Assembly: GCF_016802865.1 (NCBI RefSeq)
Contig: NZ_JAEVHM010000033.1
Span: 1 to 42,469, forward strand
DNA from: Micromonospora parastrephiae
GTDB taxonomy: Bacteria > Actinomycetota > Actinomycetes > Mycobacteriales > Micromonosporaceae
Length of the DNA stretch: 42,469 nucleotides
Reading direction: 5' to 3'
Translations under genes and position numbers: made by a program
Notes under the pieces: model-generated
The model's database searches: none
Told to the model about the DNA's origin: nothing
Seen by the model: the letters and a program-made list of their open reading frames with translations, nothing else
In this document: one piece after another, positions 7,500 through 14,443 of the stretch
Numbering within the stretch: position 1 is the stretch's first letter
How the letters are laid out: every line of letters starts with the position of its first letter

Positions 7500-7793
7500 A
7501 TGACCGAGATGTCGTACCTGGACGGCAACATGCTCGACGGCCCGATGCGCGAGCTGTTCACCGTCGACCTGAGCACCGCGATGGGCCGCTGCGAGAACTG
7601 CGGGACGACCGGCTCGATGGCCAGCCTGCGCGTCTACTCGCACGCCCCGGGCCTGGTCGCGCGCTGCCCGTCCTGCGACGAGGTGATGATGCGGCTGGTC
7701 CGCGGGCCCGATCGGGCCTGGCTGGACATGCGCGGCACCACCTTCCTGCAGGTGCCGATGCCGATGGAGCAGACCCTCCCCGGGCCGCTCTGA
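7500..7793 (+). CDS. DUF6510 family zinc-ribbon protein
   Basis: 97 aa, ATG 7500, RBS GAGGAGA at 7489-7495. One zinc ribbon is visible: C31-x2-C34 (RCENCG) and C56-x2-C59 (RCPSCD). The rest matches the small DUF6510 proteins (SYLDGNMLDGPMRELFTVDL). It is the third gene of the redox operon; a structural or electron-transfer accessory role is a guess from context. The end converges on 7824 across a small imperfect hairpin. Confidence 0.75.
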   Translation: MTEMSYLDGNMLDGPMRELFTVDLSTAMGRCENCGTTGSMASLRVYSHAPGLVARCPSCDEVMMRLVRGPDRAWLDMRGTTFLQVPMPMEQTLPGPL

Positions 7794-7823
7794 CGCGGGG
7801 CTGACCTCCGCGACGGCCGTGGC

Positions 7824-8852
7824 TCAGCCGGCGTAGCGGGCGGCGACCGTGGCGAAGGCGGCCTTCGGCTCCCAGGGCATGTCCGGGTAGGTGTCGCCGT
7901 TGCGGCCGTCGAGGACCTTGACGATCCCGAGACTGGCGAGGTCGAGGTCGTCGCGGGGGTCACCGTCGGGGCGGTGGGGCAGGTTGGAGAGCGCGAAGAG
8001 GTGTACGAAGGCGCTGTCGACGCCCTCGCTGTCGAAGATGTCGAGCAGCTCCCCGAGGTACGCCGCCTGGCCGGCCTCGTCGCGCTCGTACTGGCCGTTC
8101 AGTCGCCGTGGCAGGCCGGTGGTCTCGTCGTACTCGATGATTTCCATGCTGCGGGGGGCGACGTCGCCGGCCCCACGCCAGGTCGCGGTGCCGAAGCCCG
8201 TGACGGCGACGGGCTTGGGGTGTGCCGCGACGAGATCGCGTACGCCGTCCCGGAATCGATCGGCGACCTGCGCGGACCGGATGAGTTCGAGGGTCACGAC
8301 GTCGAACAGTTCCCAGTCGACGCCCTCGAACGGTATGGCGGCGTAGGTGACCTTTCCGTGGAAGCGTTCGCGGATCGCCGTCACGGCGGTGCGGAGGAAG
8401 CGGTCGAGCCGAGCGCGGACGTCGGCGATTCGGTCGGCCCGGCCGCCGGGTTCGGCCAACAGGTGGTTGAGGCGCTCGTCGATGCGGTCGCCGTCGATGA
8501 AATTCCGGTTCATGATGCTCAGCTCGACTCCGGCGACGAACACGACCTCGGCCCCCGCCGTACGTAGTCGCTCGGCCCGCTCGGCGCAGTCGAGGAACAA
8601 CGCGAGGATGTCGTCGGGGGACAGGTCCAGCGGGTACGGCGAAAACCAGACCTCGAGTCCGAGGTCGGCGGCGGCGCGGGCGGCGAGTTCCAGGCGCTGC
8701 GGGTCCCCACCGACGATCTGAACGGCGGTGCAGTGCAGGTCGTCGCGGATGATGCCCAACTCCCGCCGGAGCACATCCGGATCTAAGCGGTCCAACGAGT
8801 TGTGGCCGTCCCGAACAAAGCCGGTGTCGTAGGTCATGCCCTTGGCGCGCAT
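7824..8852 (-). CDS. TIM-barrel glycoside-hydrolase-like protein (sometimes labelled abortive infection protein)
   Basis: 342 aa; ATG 8852 (MRAKGMTYDTGFV). The order of strands and helices looks like a TIM barrel: LHCTAVQIVGGDPQRLELAA, ADLGLEVWFSPYPLDLSPDD, AEVVFVAGVELSIMNRNFID (possible active-site Glu), KVTYAAIPFEGVDWELFDVV, KPVAVTGFGTATWRG, then SAFVHLFALSNLPH. I recall similar actinobacterial proteins annotated as abortive infection or hydrolase-like, but no phage role is shown here. No signal peptide. It is divergent from a TetR gene with a 22-bp palindrome between them, so it is the likely TetR target. Confidence 0.6.
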   Translation of the reverse strand: MRAKGMTYDTGFVRDGHNSLDRLDPDVLRRELGIIRDDLHCTAVQIVGGDPQRLELAARAAADLGLEVWFSPYPLDLSPDDILALFLDCAERAERLRTAGAEVVFVAGVELSIMNRNFIDGDRIDERLNHLLAEPGGRADRIADVRARLDRFLRTAVTAIRERFHGKVTYAAIPFEGVDWELFDVVTLELIRSAQVADRFRDGVRDLVAAHPKPVAVTGFGTATWRGAGDVAPRSMEIIEYDETTGLPRRLNGQYERDEAGQAAYLGELLDIFDSEGVDSAFVHLFALSNLPHRPDGDPRDDLDLASLGIVKVLDGRNGDTYPDMPWEPKAAFATVAARYAG

Positions 8853-8904
8853 GTGGTCGTCCTTCCGGTAGGCGAGTGGGGTGTGGCTGCGGCGACGCTA
8901 CCAA

Positions 8905-8926
8905 AAAATTGCGTGCACGCAATTTT
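8905..8926. promoter_or_regulatory. 22-bp perfect palindrome, probable TetR operator
   Basis: AAAATTGCGTG followed by its exact reverse complement, centred between 8915 and 8916. It lies in the 107-base gap between the divergent genes starting at 8852 and 8960, about 53 bases before the first and 34 before the second. Its AT ends contrast with the GC-rich surroundings. The position and symmetry suit a dimeric TetR regulator controlling both genes. Confidence 0.8.
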
Positions 8927-8959
8927 GCGCTGCCGCACCATGTGTGTGACAGTGGCGAC

Positions 8960-9628
8960 GTGACAGCTCGGCCGACGCTTCGGGAACGAAAGAAACAGGC
9001 CACCAGGGAGGCGCTCCAGGCGGCGGCGCTGCGCTTGGCGCTGGAGCATGGGCCGGACAATGTCCGCGTCGACGACATCGCCGAGGCGGCCGGTGTGTCG
9101 CCGAGGACGTACAACAACTACTTCCCCAGCCGGGAGCAGGCGATCGTCGCGGCGGTCACCGCAGAGCGGGCATCACGAGTCGCGGCGGCCGTGGCCGGCC
9201 GTCCCGCCGATGTTGGCCTCGCCGACGCCGTGATCGACGCCGTCGTCGGGCAGTACGCGGATTCGGACGACCACGCGCCCGAGGCGCTGCTGATGATCAC
9301 GACGAGTTCCGCTCTGCGCGCCTGCTATGTGGACACTGTCACCACGATCGAGGGTCCACTCGCCGGTGCCCTCACCGAACGCTGTCCAGACCTGGATCGG
9401 CTGACCGCCCAGGTGTTGTCCGCCAGTGTCGGCGCGGGTGCCAGGGTCGCGCTTCGACAGTGGTTGGAGGCGGCGCGCGTGGCGCCATCGATGCCGGGCT
9501 TCGTCGTACCGTCCGGATCACTGCCGGACCTGATGCGAACCGCGTTGACGCCGCTCGTGCCGGCTCTCGACGCGGCCGCGACACGTGCGCGACGCGGAAG
9601 CCCGGCCCGCACCGAGGTCGACCACTGA
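8960..9628 (+). CDS. TetR/AcrR family transcriptional regulator
   Basis: 222 aa from GTG 8960 (VTARPTLRERKKQATREALQ), which leaves the short basic arm usual before the TetR helix-turn-helix. The HTH is VDDIAEAAGVSPRTYNNYFP followed by SREQAIVAA at about 35-63. The C-terminal part is helical (ligand and dimer domain). It is divergent from the TIM-barrel gene, sharing the 8905-8926 palindrome, and probably represses both. The ligand is unknown. Confidence 0.88.
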   Translation: MTARPTLRERKKQATREALQAAALRLALEHGPDNVRVDDIAEAAGVSPRTYNNYFPSREQAIVAAVTAERASRVAAAVAGRPADVGLADAVIDAVVGQYADSDDHAPEALLMITTSSALRACYVDTVTTIEGPLAGALTERCPDLDRLTAQVLSASVGAGARVALRQWLEAARVAPSMPGFVVPSGSLPDLMRTALTPLVPALDAAATRARRGSPARTEVDH

Positions 9629-9672
9629 GGCTCGGCGCTGAAGTGGGCTCGCGGCGCGTTCGACACCTCGGA

Positions 9673-9749
9673 CAATCGACTCCGTTTCGCGGAAGTGGCA
9701 GTGTCCGAGCGCTCGTGACATCCCGATTTTGGCGAGGTCGAGTCGATCA
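9673..9749 (-). repeat. 77-bp imperfect palindromic repeat, copy 1
   Basis: The arms (9673-9707 and 9715-9749) pair imperfectly. The element matches the 39361-39437 copy in reverse orientation, both being 77 bp with 35-base arms and a 7-base loop. Shared blocks are ATCGACTCCGTTTCGC and GAGTCGATCA; I count about 26/35 and 28/35 matches for the two arms. It fills most of the 9629-9880 gap between the TetR and VOC genes. Confidence 0.7.
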
Positions 9750-9880
9750 ACGCGCCGCCGGACGGCGACGGCGGATGGCGGCCGTCGAATACCCGGGTGC
9801 GGGCGATCCGGTTCGTCCGTAGGCTTCCGATCCCCGGGCCGGCCGGGCCTGCCGTCGACGGATCGGAGATGAGCGCAGAG

Positions 9881-10597
9881 ATGACCAGCCGCCTGTTCGC
9901 GGTGTGTTTCGCCGCGAACGAACCCCTTCGTGTAGCGCGATTCTGGTCCGCGATCCTGGGTCGGGAGGTGGTGGACGACCCGCAGCACGGGGTCATGCTG
10001 CTGCCCAGGGACGAGACCGATTTCCGGCTCCGCTTTCCGTCGACCTCCGAGCCGAAGGTCGTCCAGAACCGGGCGCACATCGAGCTGACGAGCGACTCGC
10101 TGGAGCACCAGCGGCAGACGGTGGCCAGGGCGCTGGAGTTGGGCGCACGGCACGTCGACGTCGGTCAGCTCCCCGAAGAGAGTCATGTGGTGCTCGGCGA
10201 TCCCGATGGCAACGAGTTCTGCGTCCTCGGTCCGGGCAACACGTTCCTCGCCGGCTGCGGCTTCCTCGGCGACCTGGCCTGCGACGGTTCCCAGGCCGTC
10301 GGGTACTTCTGGAGCCAGGCGCTCGGGTGGCCGCTGGTCTGGGACCAGGACCAGGAGACCGCGATCCAGTCACCACGGGGTGGTCCGAAGATCGCCTGGG
10401 GTGGTCCGCCGTTGATGCCGAACGGGGGCAGGGACCGGGTGACGTTCGATGTCGCTCCCGGAGTCGGCGACGAGCCGCGGGCGGAGGTCGACCGCCTGCT
10501 CTCCCTCGGGGCGACAAGGGTCGGCGAGGGCCACGACGGCACGGTGGTGCTGGCCGACCCCGACGGCACCGAGTTCCGGGTGTTGACACCCCGGTAG
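9881..10597 (+). CDS. VOC (glyoxalase/bleomycin-resistance fold) family protein
   Basis: 238 aa from ATG 9881 (MTSRLFAVCFAANE); ATG 9869 and further upstream starts are open but poorly supported by an RBS. Two VOC modules: the first (about 5-115) with FAVCFAANEPLRVARFWSAI, AHIELTSDSLEHQRQTVARA and VVLGDPDGNEFCVL; the second (about 118-238) with FWSQALGWPLVWDQDQETAI, RVTFDVAPGV and VVLADPDGTEFRVL. Metal positions are partly recognisable (E in NEFCVL and TEFRVL). Such tandem VOC proteins may be enzymes or drug-binding proteins; the substrate cannot be told. It converges on the CGNR gene with 14 bases between. Confidence 0.85.
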   Translation: MTSRLFAVCFAANEPLRVARFWSAILGREVVDDPQHGVMLLPRDETDFRLRFPSTSEPKVVQNRAHIELTSDSLEHQRQTVARALELGARHVDVGQLPEESHVVLGDPDGNEFCVLGPGNTFLAGCGFLGDLACDGSQAVGYFWSQALGWPLVWDQDQETAIQSPRGGPKIAWGGPPLMPNGGRDRVTFDVAPGVGDEPRAEVDRLLSLGATRVGEGHDGTVVLADPDGTEFRVLTPR

Positions 10598-10611
10598 GGC
10601 GGCCCGGGTCT

Positions 10612-11181
10612 CTAGGAGGGTGCGCGGCCCGTACGGACCGCGTACGCCCGCTTCATCTTCACGAAGTTGCCGCAGCCGGCCATGGAACACCAACGGCGGG
10701 CCTGGTTGCGGGAGGCGTCGTAGTACGCCCACCGGCAGGTGTCCCGGGCGCAGACCTTGAGTCGCCGCCAGGACCCGTCCTCACCGCACCGGCGGACGGC
10801 GTCGACCAGCCCGGCCACCGCCTGGTCCAACGGCGTGCCGCCGACAGCGACCAACCGGTGGCCGTCGTCGGTGAAGCGGGGCGCGACCGGCATCCCCGCC
10901 AGGGCGTGATTGAGGCGATCGAGCGCGGCAGGGTCGGCCCGGTGACCGGCATGGCCGAGCAGCACCGCCCGCAGCCCCTCCCGGACCGCCACGGCCGCGT
11001 CCAGGTCGAGCGGCCCGAGGTGTACGCCGGCCGGCACCAGGCGCCGCTCGACGAACCAGTCGCGCAGCCGGTCCGGGCTGGTCAGCGTCTCGTCGTCGAC
11101 CTGCGGCTCGAAGGTGTTCACGAAGTCCCGAATGAGTCGGGCAGCGGCCGGCACCGCCGCGTCGTCGTCCACTGCGGCCAT
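10612..11181 (-). CDS. CGNR zinc-finger/ABATE domain protein
   Basis: 189 aa, ATG 11181 (MAAVDDDAAVPAAARLIRDF). The N-terminal ABATE-type domain (about 15-135, VNTFEPQVDDETLTSPDRL) is followed by a CGNR zinc finger: C144, C149, C165 and C170 in LKVCARDTCRWAYYD and RRWCSMAGCGN. This architecture is common in actinobacterial putative transcriptional regulators that bind a ligand through ABATE. It is divergent from the LacI-type gene, with an inverted repeat in between that could be its operator. Confidence 0.85.
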   Translation of the reverse strand: MAAVDDDAAVPAAARLIRDFVNTFEPQVDDETLTSPDRLRDWFVERRLVPAGVHLGPLDLDAAVAVREGLRAVLLGHAGHRADPAALDRLNHALAGMPVAPRFTDDGHRLVAVGGTPLDQAVAGLVDAVRRCGEDGSWRRLKVCARDTCRWAYYDASRNQARRWCSMAGCGNFVKMKRAYAVRTGRAPS

Positions 11182-11189
11182 CCTCTCAC

Positions 11190-11224
11190 TTTCACACCAC
11201 CGTACCGCCTTGACAGGTGTGAAA
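11190..11224. promoter_or_regulatory. Inverted repeat between the CGNR and LacI genes
   Basis: TTTCACACC (11190-11198) and GGTGTGAAA (11216-11224) are perfect inverted copies 17 bases apart, only 9 bases upstream of the CGNR start. A third half-site, GGTGTGA, lies at 11269-11275 before the LacI start at 11297. The arrangement suits an operator bound by one of the two flanking regulators. Confidence 0.55.
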
Positions 11225-11296
11225 CCGCCTGCGAGGGTCGGAACTACACCGGTGAGGCCGTTTTGCTGGTGTGACATCGGTCGGGGAGGGCGGGTC

Positions 11297-12300
11297 GTGG
11301 CTTCCACGCTCAAGGACGTGGCGCGGCTCGCCGGGGTGTCGGTGAAGACCGTCTCCAACGTGATCAACGACTACCCGCACGTCAGCGCCGACGTCCGTCG
11401 CCGGGTCGAGGTCGCCGTCGCCCAGCTCGGCTACCGGCCGAACGCGTTCGCCCGGACCCTGCGTACCGGGCGCACCGGCGTGCTCGCCCTCGTGCTGCCC
11501 GACGCCGACCTCCCGTACGCCGACGACCTCACCCGCGAGGTCGTCCACGCGGCCGGACGTCGGGGTTACCGGGTCGTCGTCGAGCGGGGGCCCGACGAGG
11601 AACGCAACCCGTCGGGCCTGGACGACGCCCGCCCGATGCCCGTGGACGGCGTCCTGGTCGGTGCGCCCGGCGAGCTGGCCCCGGCGCTGACCGCGGCCGG
11701 TCGTCCCGTCGTGCTGATCGGGGGCAGAGCCTCCGACTCGCGGTGCGACCGGGTCGGCGTGGACATCGCCGGGGCGCCGAGGACGCCACCACCCACCTGC
11801 TGCGCACCGGCCGTCGACGGATCGCCGCGATCGGTGCGTACCACCCGGGACCCGCCGGTGCGCCGCAAGCGGGCACGGTCGGCTACCACCGTGCGCTGCG
11901 CGGGGCCGGGTTGACGCCGGTGCCCGGGCACCTGCTGCCCGCCCGGCCCCACCGCAGGGCCGACGGATACCGCGCGGCCCGCGACCTGTTCGCGGGCCCG
12001 GACCGCCCGGATGCGATCTTCTGCTTCTCCGACCCTCTCGCGATCGGCGCGATGCGGGCCGCCTTCGACGTCGGGCTGCGCGTCCCCGCCGACGTCGCCG
12101 TGATCGGCGTCGGCGACATCGAGGAGGGCCGCTACTCGCGGCCCACCCTGAGCACCGTCGCCGTCGACACCGGGTTTCTCGCCCGGGAGGCCGTGGCCCG
12201 CCTCACCGCCCGGATCGGCCAGCCCGACGCCGCCATCGCCGAGGTCGTCGCGCCGCACACCGTGCTTCCCCGGGAGAGCACCGACGTTCCGGCGCGCTGA
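11297..12300 (+). pseudogene. LacI family regulator split by an apparent -1 frameshift
   Basis: Start GTG 11297 after GGGGAGGG. The N-terminus is a textbook LacI HTH (LKDVARLAGVSVKTVSNVIN, then RPNAFARTLRTGRTGVLALV), and the ligand domain proceeds to DRVGVDIAG. There the frame is lost and resumes one base off with EDATTHLLRTGRRRIAAIGA and on through IFCFSDPLAIGAMRAAFDVG, VPADVAVIGVGDIEEGRYSR, to the stop at 12300. The total of 1004 nt is one base short of a whole number of codons. The likely lost base is in GGGG at 11771-11774; restoring a G gives AGGAED, as expected. With that repair it would be a normal protein of about 334 aa. Its likely target is sugar metabolism, unknown here. Confidence 0.85.
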
Positions 12301-12405
12301 CCGATGCCACCACATCCTCGTCCGCGCACGATCAGGCCGGGGTCGGAGAGGCACGGCGGCGGCCGGCTGGACAACCGTCCCGGGGGTCGTTCAGAGTGGT
12401 CCGCC

Positions 12406-12592
12406 GTGAGATACCTGCGTACCGGTGGTCCCGCCGCGATCCGGCGGCCCAGGCCCACCGACGCCGACGAGTTCGTCGCCGCCGCGCGACGCAGTCGGGA
12501 CCTGCACCACCCGTGGTTGGTCGCGCCGGCGAGCCCCGAGGAGTACGACCGCTACCTGGCCCGGATCCGTCGCCGGGACAATGCCGCCGTCT
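12406..12592 (+). pseudogene. GNAT acetyltransferase, N-terminal remnant
   Basis: From GTG 12406 the frame reads RYLRTGGPAAIRRPRPTDAD, EFVAAARRSRDLHHPWLVAP, then EEYDRYLARIRRRDNAA, a good N-terminus of a RimJ/RimL-like GNAT acetyltransferase. Homologous sequence stops abruptly at the left end of the 12593-12672 inverted-repeat element; past it I see no acetyl-CoA binding part (Q/RxxGxG/A). The catalytic half is missing, so it is a truncated gene, probably disrupted by that element and then deleted. Confidence 0.65.
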
Positions 12593-12672
12593 CAAGATCC
12601 GCGCAACGTCGGGGAAACTGCTGCCTCGCGAGCCGGTGGGACAGCAGGATCGGTGACGTTGCGCGGATCTTG
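12593..12672. repeat. 80-bp element with perfect 18-bp inverted repeats
   Basis: CAAGATCCGCGCAACGTC (12593-12610) and its exact reverse complement (12655-12672) flank a 44-base core. No coding capacity. It ends the homology of the GNAT remnant, as a small non-autonomous mobile element (MITE-like) would. It could also work as a hairpin terminator. No target-site duplication is obvious beside the arms. Confidence 0.75.
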
Positions 12673-12763
12673 GCACCGTCGGTGTCGGCAACACGACCGG
12701 ACAGCGGCGCCCGTCGATCAGTCGGGGCACTGGAAGTTATGCGCCTCGATTACTCTCGGACAG

Positions 12764-14443
12764 GTGACGGCAACGGTCGACCATGGCAACGAGCCGTGGC
12801 CGGTGCGCATCCGTGGCCGTGGCCCCCAGGGCGAGGTCCTGGGCGCGGGGATGCTGGTCGACGAGCGTCGCGTCCTGACCTGCGCCCACGTCGTCGCCGG
12901 TGCGTCGGATCAACCCCACACCGCCCCGGCGGGGCCGGTCGACGTCGACCTGATCGGTCAGCCCGGCTCCCCGCGTGTGTCGGCGCGGGTCGTGCCGGGC
13001 TGCTGGGTGCCACCGACCGACGGGGGAGGCGGCGACGTCGCCCTGCTGGAGCTGGCGCGACCGCTGCCGCCCGGTGCGTACGCGCCGCTGCGCCGGATGC
13101 GTCTGTGGGACCGGCACGTGGTCGTCCGGGGATTTCCGGACACTCTGGAGCACGGCCTGTACGTCCGGGCGCGGCTCGCCGGCCCGTCGGGCACGCGACG
13201 GGAACGGGTCCAGATGGACGCGGCGACCACCGGCCCCCAGATCAGCCCCGGCTTCAGCGGCGCAGCGGTGGTCGACGACATCACCAGGATGGTCGTCGGG
13301 ATGGTGGTCAGCACCTACCTGGACAGCGACGACGCGCCTCCCGTGGGCGCCGGCAACTCCCCGGGCAGCGGCCTGTCCTGGATGATCCCGGTCGAGACGA
13401 TCCTGCACCACCTTCCTGTGCTCGGCGACCTGGTCCCCGGGACGCCGTCGGTCGACCGGGGCTTCCTGGTGGCCAACCACCTTCCGGTGGACCCGTCGGT
13501 CGCCCGGCGGATCACGGACCTGTTCACCCAGCAGCTCGACGCCAACGTGCTGATCGTCGTCACCGTCCACCCCGGGTCCGCCTCGGCGGCGGCGGTGCGT
13601 CAGGCCGCCGTGCGCTCCAGCCGGGAGCTTCGCCCCACCGCAGGCCCCACCGTCGGGGACGACCGCGCCGACGTGCCGCCGGTGGGCAGCATCGACCTGG
13701 CCGTGGACGTCACGGGTCGGCAGACCGAGGCGGTGTCCCAGCGGATCGCCGAGTGGACCGGCGCGGCCGACGACGCCGCCGAGGGCCACGCCACCGCGCT
13801 GCCCCCACGATCGTCGATCATCGACAACATCGACGAGGCGAGCGACCCCGAGACGCTGCTCTCCGACGTCGTGATGCCCCTGGTCGACCAGGCCGCCACC
13901 CGTGACCTGCGCGTCCTGCTGACCTTTCGCGGCGAGGCCGTCGGGTTGCGCCTCGCCCTGCTCGCGCGCCGAGTCGCCACCCTCGCGGCCACCGAGGCCG
14001 CCGCCGAGAGGGCGTACCGCTCGGTGGCCACGCTGGTCGCCGGCCCGCCGCGGGTGCCGTCGCGGTCGACCAGGCTGCGGATACGGCTCACCGCGCTGCG
14101 CGCCATGGCCGACTCGGCCGACCAGGGCGCGCTGGCCGCCCGGCTCGCGTCGACCGAGCGGGCCACCGACCGTGCGGTACGCGAGGCCGAAGCGGTCCGG
14201 CGACGGCTCGTCGCGCTGGAAGCCGACTGGTCCGAGCTGCGCGGCCGCCTGGACGGCTTCCTCGCCATGGCCGTCGACCACGGGCTCGACGAGGACGCCG
14301 GGCTGAGCCCGCTCTACCGCCGGGCGTACGAGCAGCTCACCGGCGGGGGCTGCGACCTGGTGGCCGCCGCGGCGGCGGTGCGCCGGTACTCCGACGCGGT
14401 CCTGTACGAGGTCGACGCCCGCAGCGGCAGGGGTGTGTCGTGA
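12764..14443 (+). CDS. Trypsin-like serine protease fused to a degenerate STAND-like NTPase domain
   Basis: 559 aa from GTG 12764. Residues 10 to about 220 form a chymotrypsin/trypsin-fold protease with an intact triad: H42 (LTCAHVV), D91 (GGDVALLEL), S165 (SPGFSGAAV). No signal peptide, so cytoplasmic. Residues about 250-390 have the outline of the STAND NTPase that often follows such proteases: VLIVVTVHPGSASAA sits where a Walker A (PGSGKS) would be but has lost the Lys (269-276), while the Walker B-like IIDNIDEASDPE (352-363) and VRVLL-like strand (LRVLLTFRGE) remain. A long helical tail rich in Ala, Arg and Glu (about 395-559) follows. First gene of the 12764-20939 operon; overlaps the kinase gene by 4 bases. 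Confidence 0.8.
   Translation: MTATVDHGNEPWPVRIRGRGPQGEVLGAGMLVDERRVLTCAHVVAGASDQPHTAPAGPVDVDLIGQPGSPRVSARVVPGCWVPPTDGGGGDVALLELARPLPPGAYAPLRRMRLWDRHVVVRGFPDTLEHGLYVRARLAGPSGTRRERVQMDAATTGPQISPGFSGAAVVDDITRMVVGMVVSTYLDSDDAPPVGAGNSPGSGLSWMIPVETILHHLPVLGDLVPGTPSVDRGFLVANHLPVDPSVARRITDLFTQQLDANVLIVVTVHPGSASAAAVRQAAVRSSRELRPTAGPTVGDDRADVPPVGSIDLAVDVTGRQTEAVSQRIAEWTGAADDAAEGHATALPPRSSIIDNIDEASDPETLLSDVVMPLVDQAATRDLRVLLTFRGEAVGLRLALLARRVATLAATEAAAERAYRSVATLVAGPPRVPSRSTRLRIRLTALRAMADSADQGALAARLASTERATDRAVREAEAVRRRLVALEADWSELRGRLDGFLAMAVDHGLDEDAGLSPLYRRAYEQLTGGGCDLVAAAAAVRRYSDAVLYEVDARSGRGVS

Noticed and set aside
7824..9628. Toxin-antitoxin or phage-defence pair
   Set aside because: The gene pair is a TetR regulator and a barrel protein, a normal regulator/target layout; the abortive-infection label comes from memory of annotations only.
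10612..11181. An N-terminally extended form of the CGNR protein
   Set aside because: The added residues come from the intergenic operator region and the LacI start; ATG 11181 gives the normal ABATE-CGNR length.
12593..12672. Inverted repeat as ordinary terminator of the GNAT gene
   Set aside because: The gene is cut in its middle and the loop is 44 bases, too large for an efficient terminator; an inserted element fits better.
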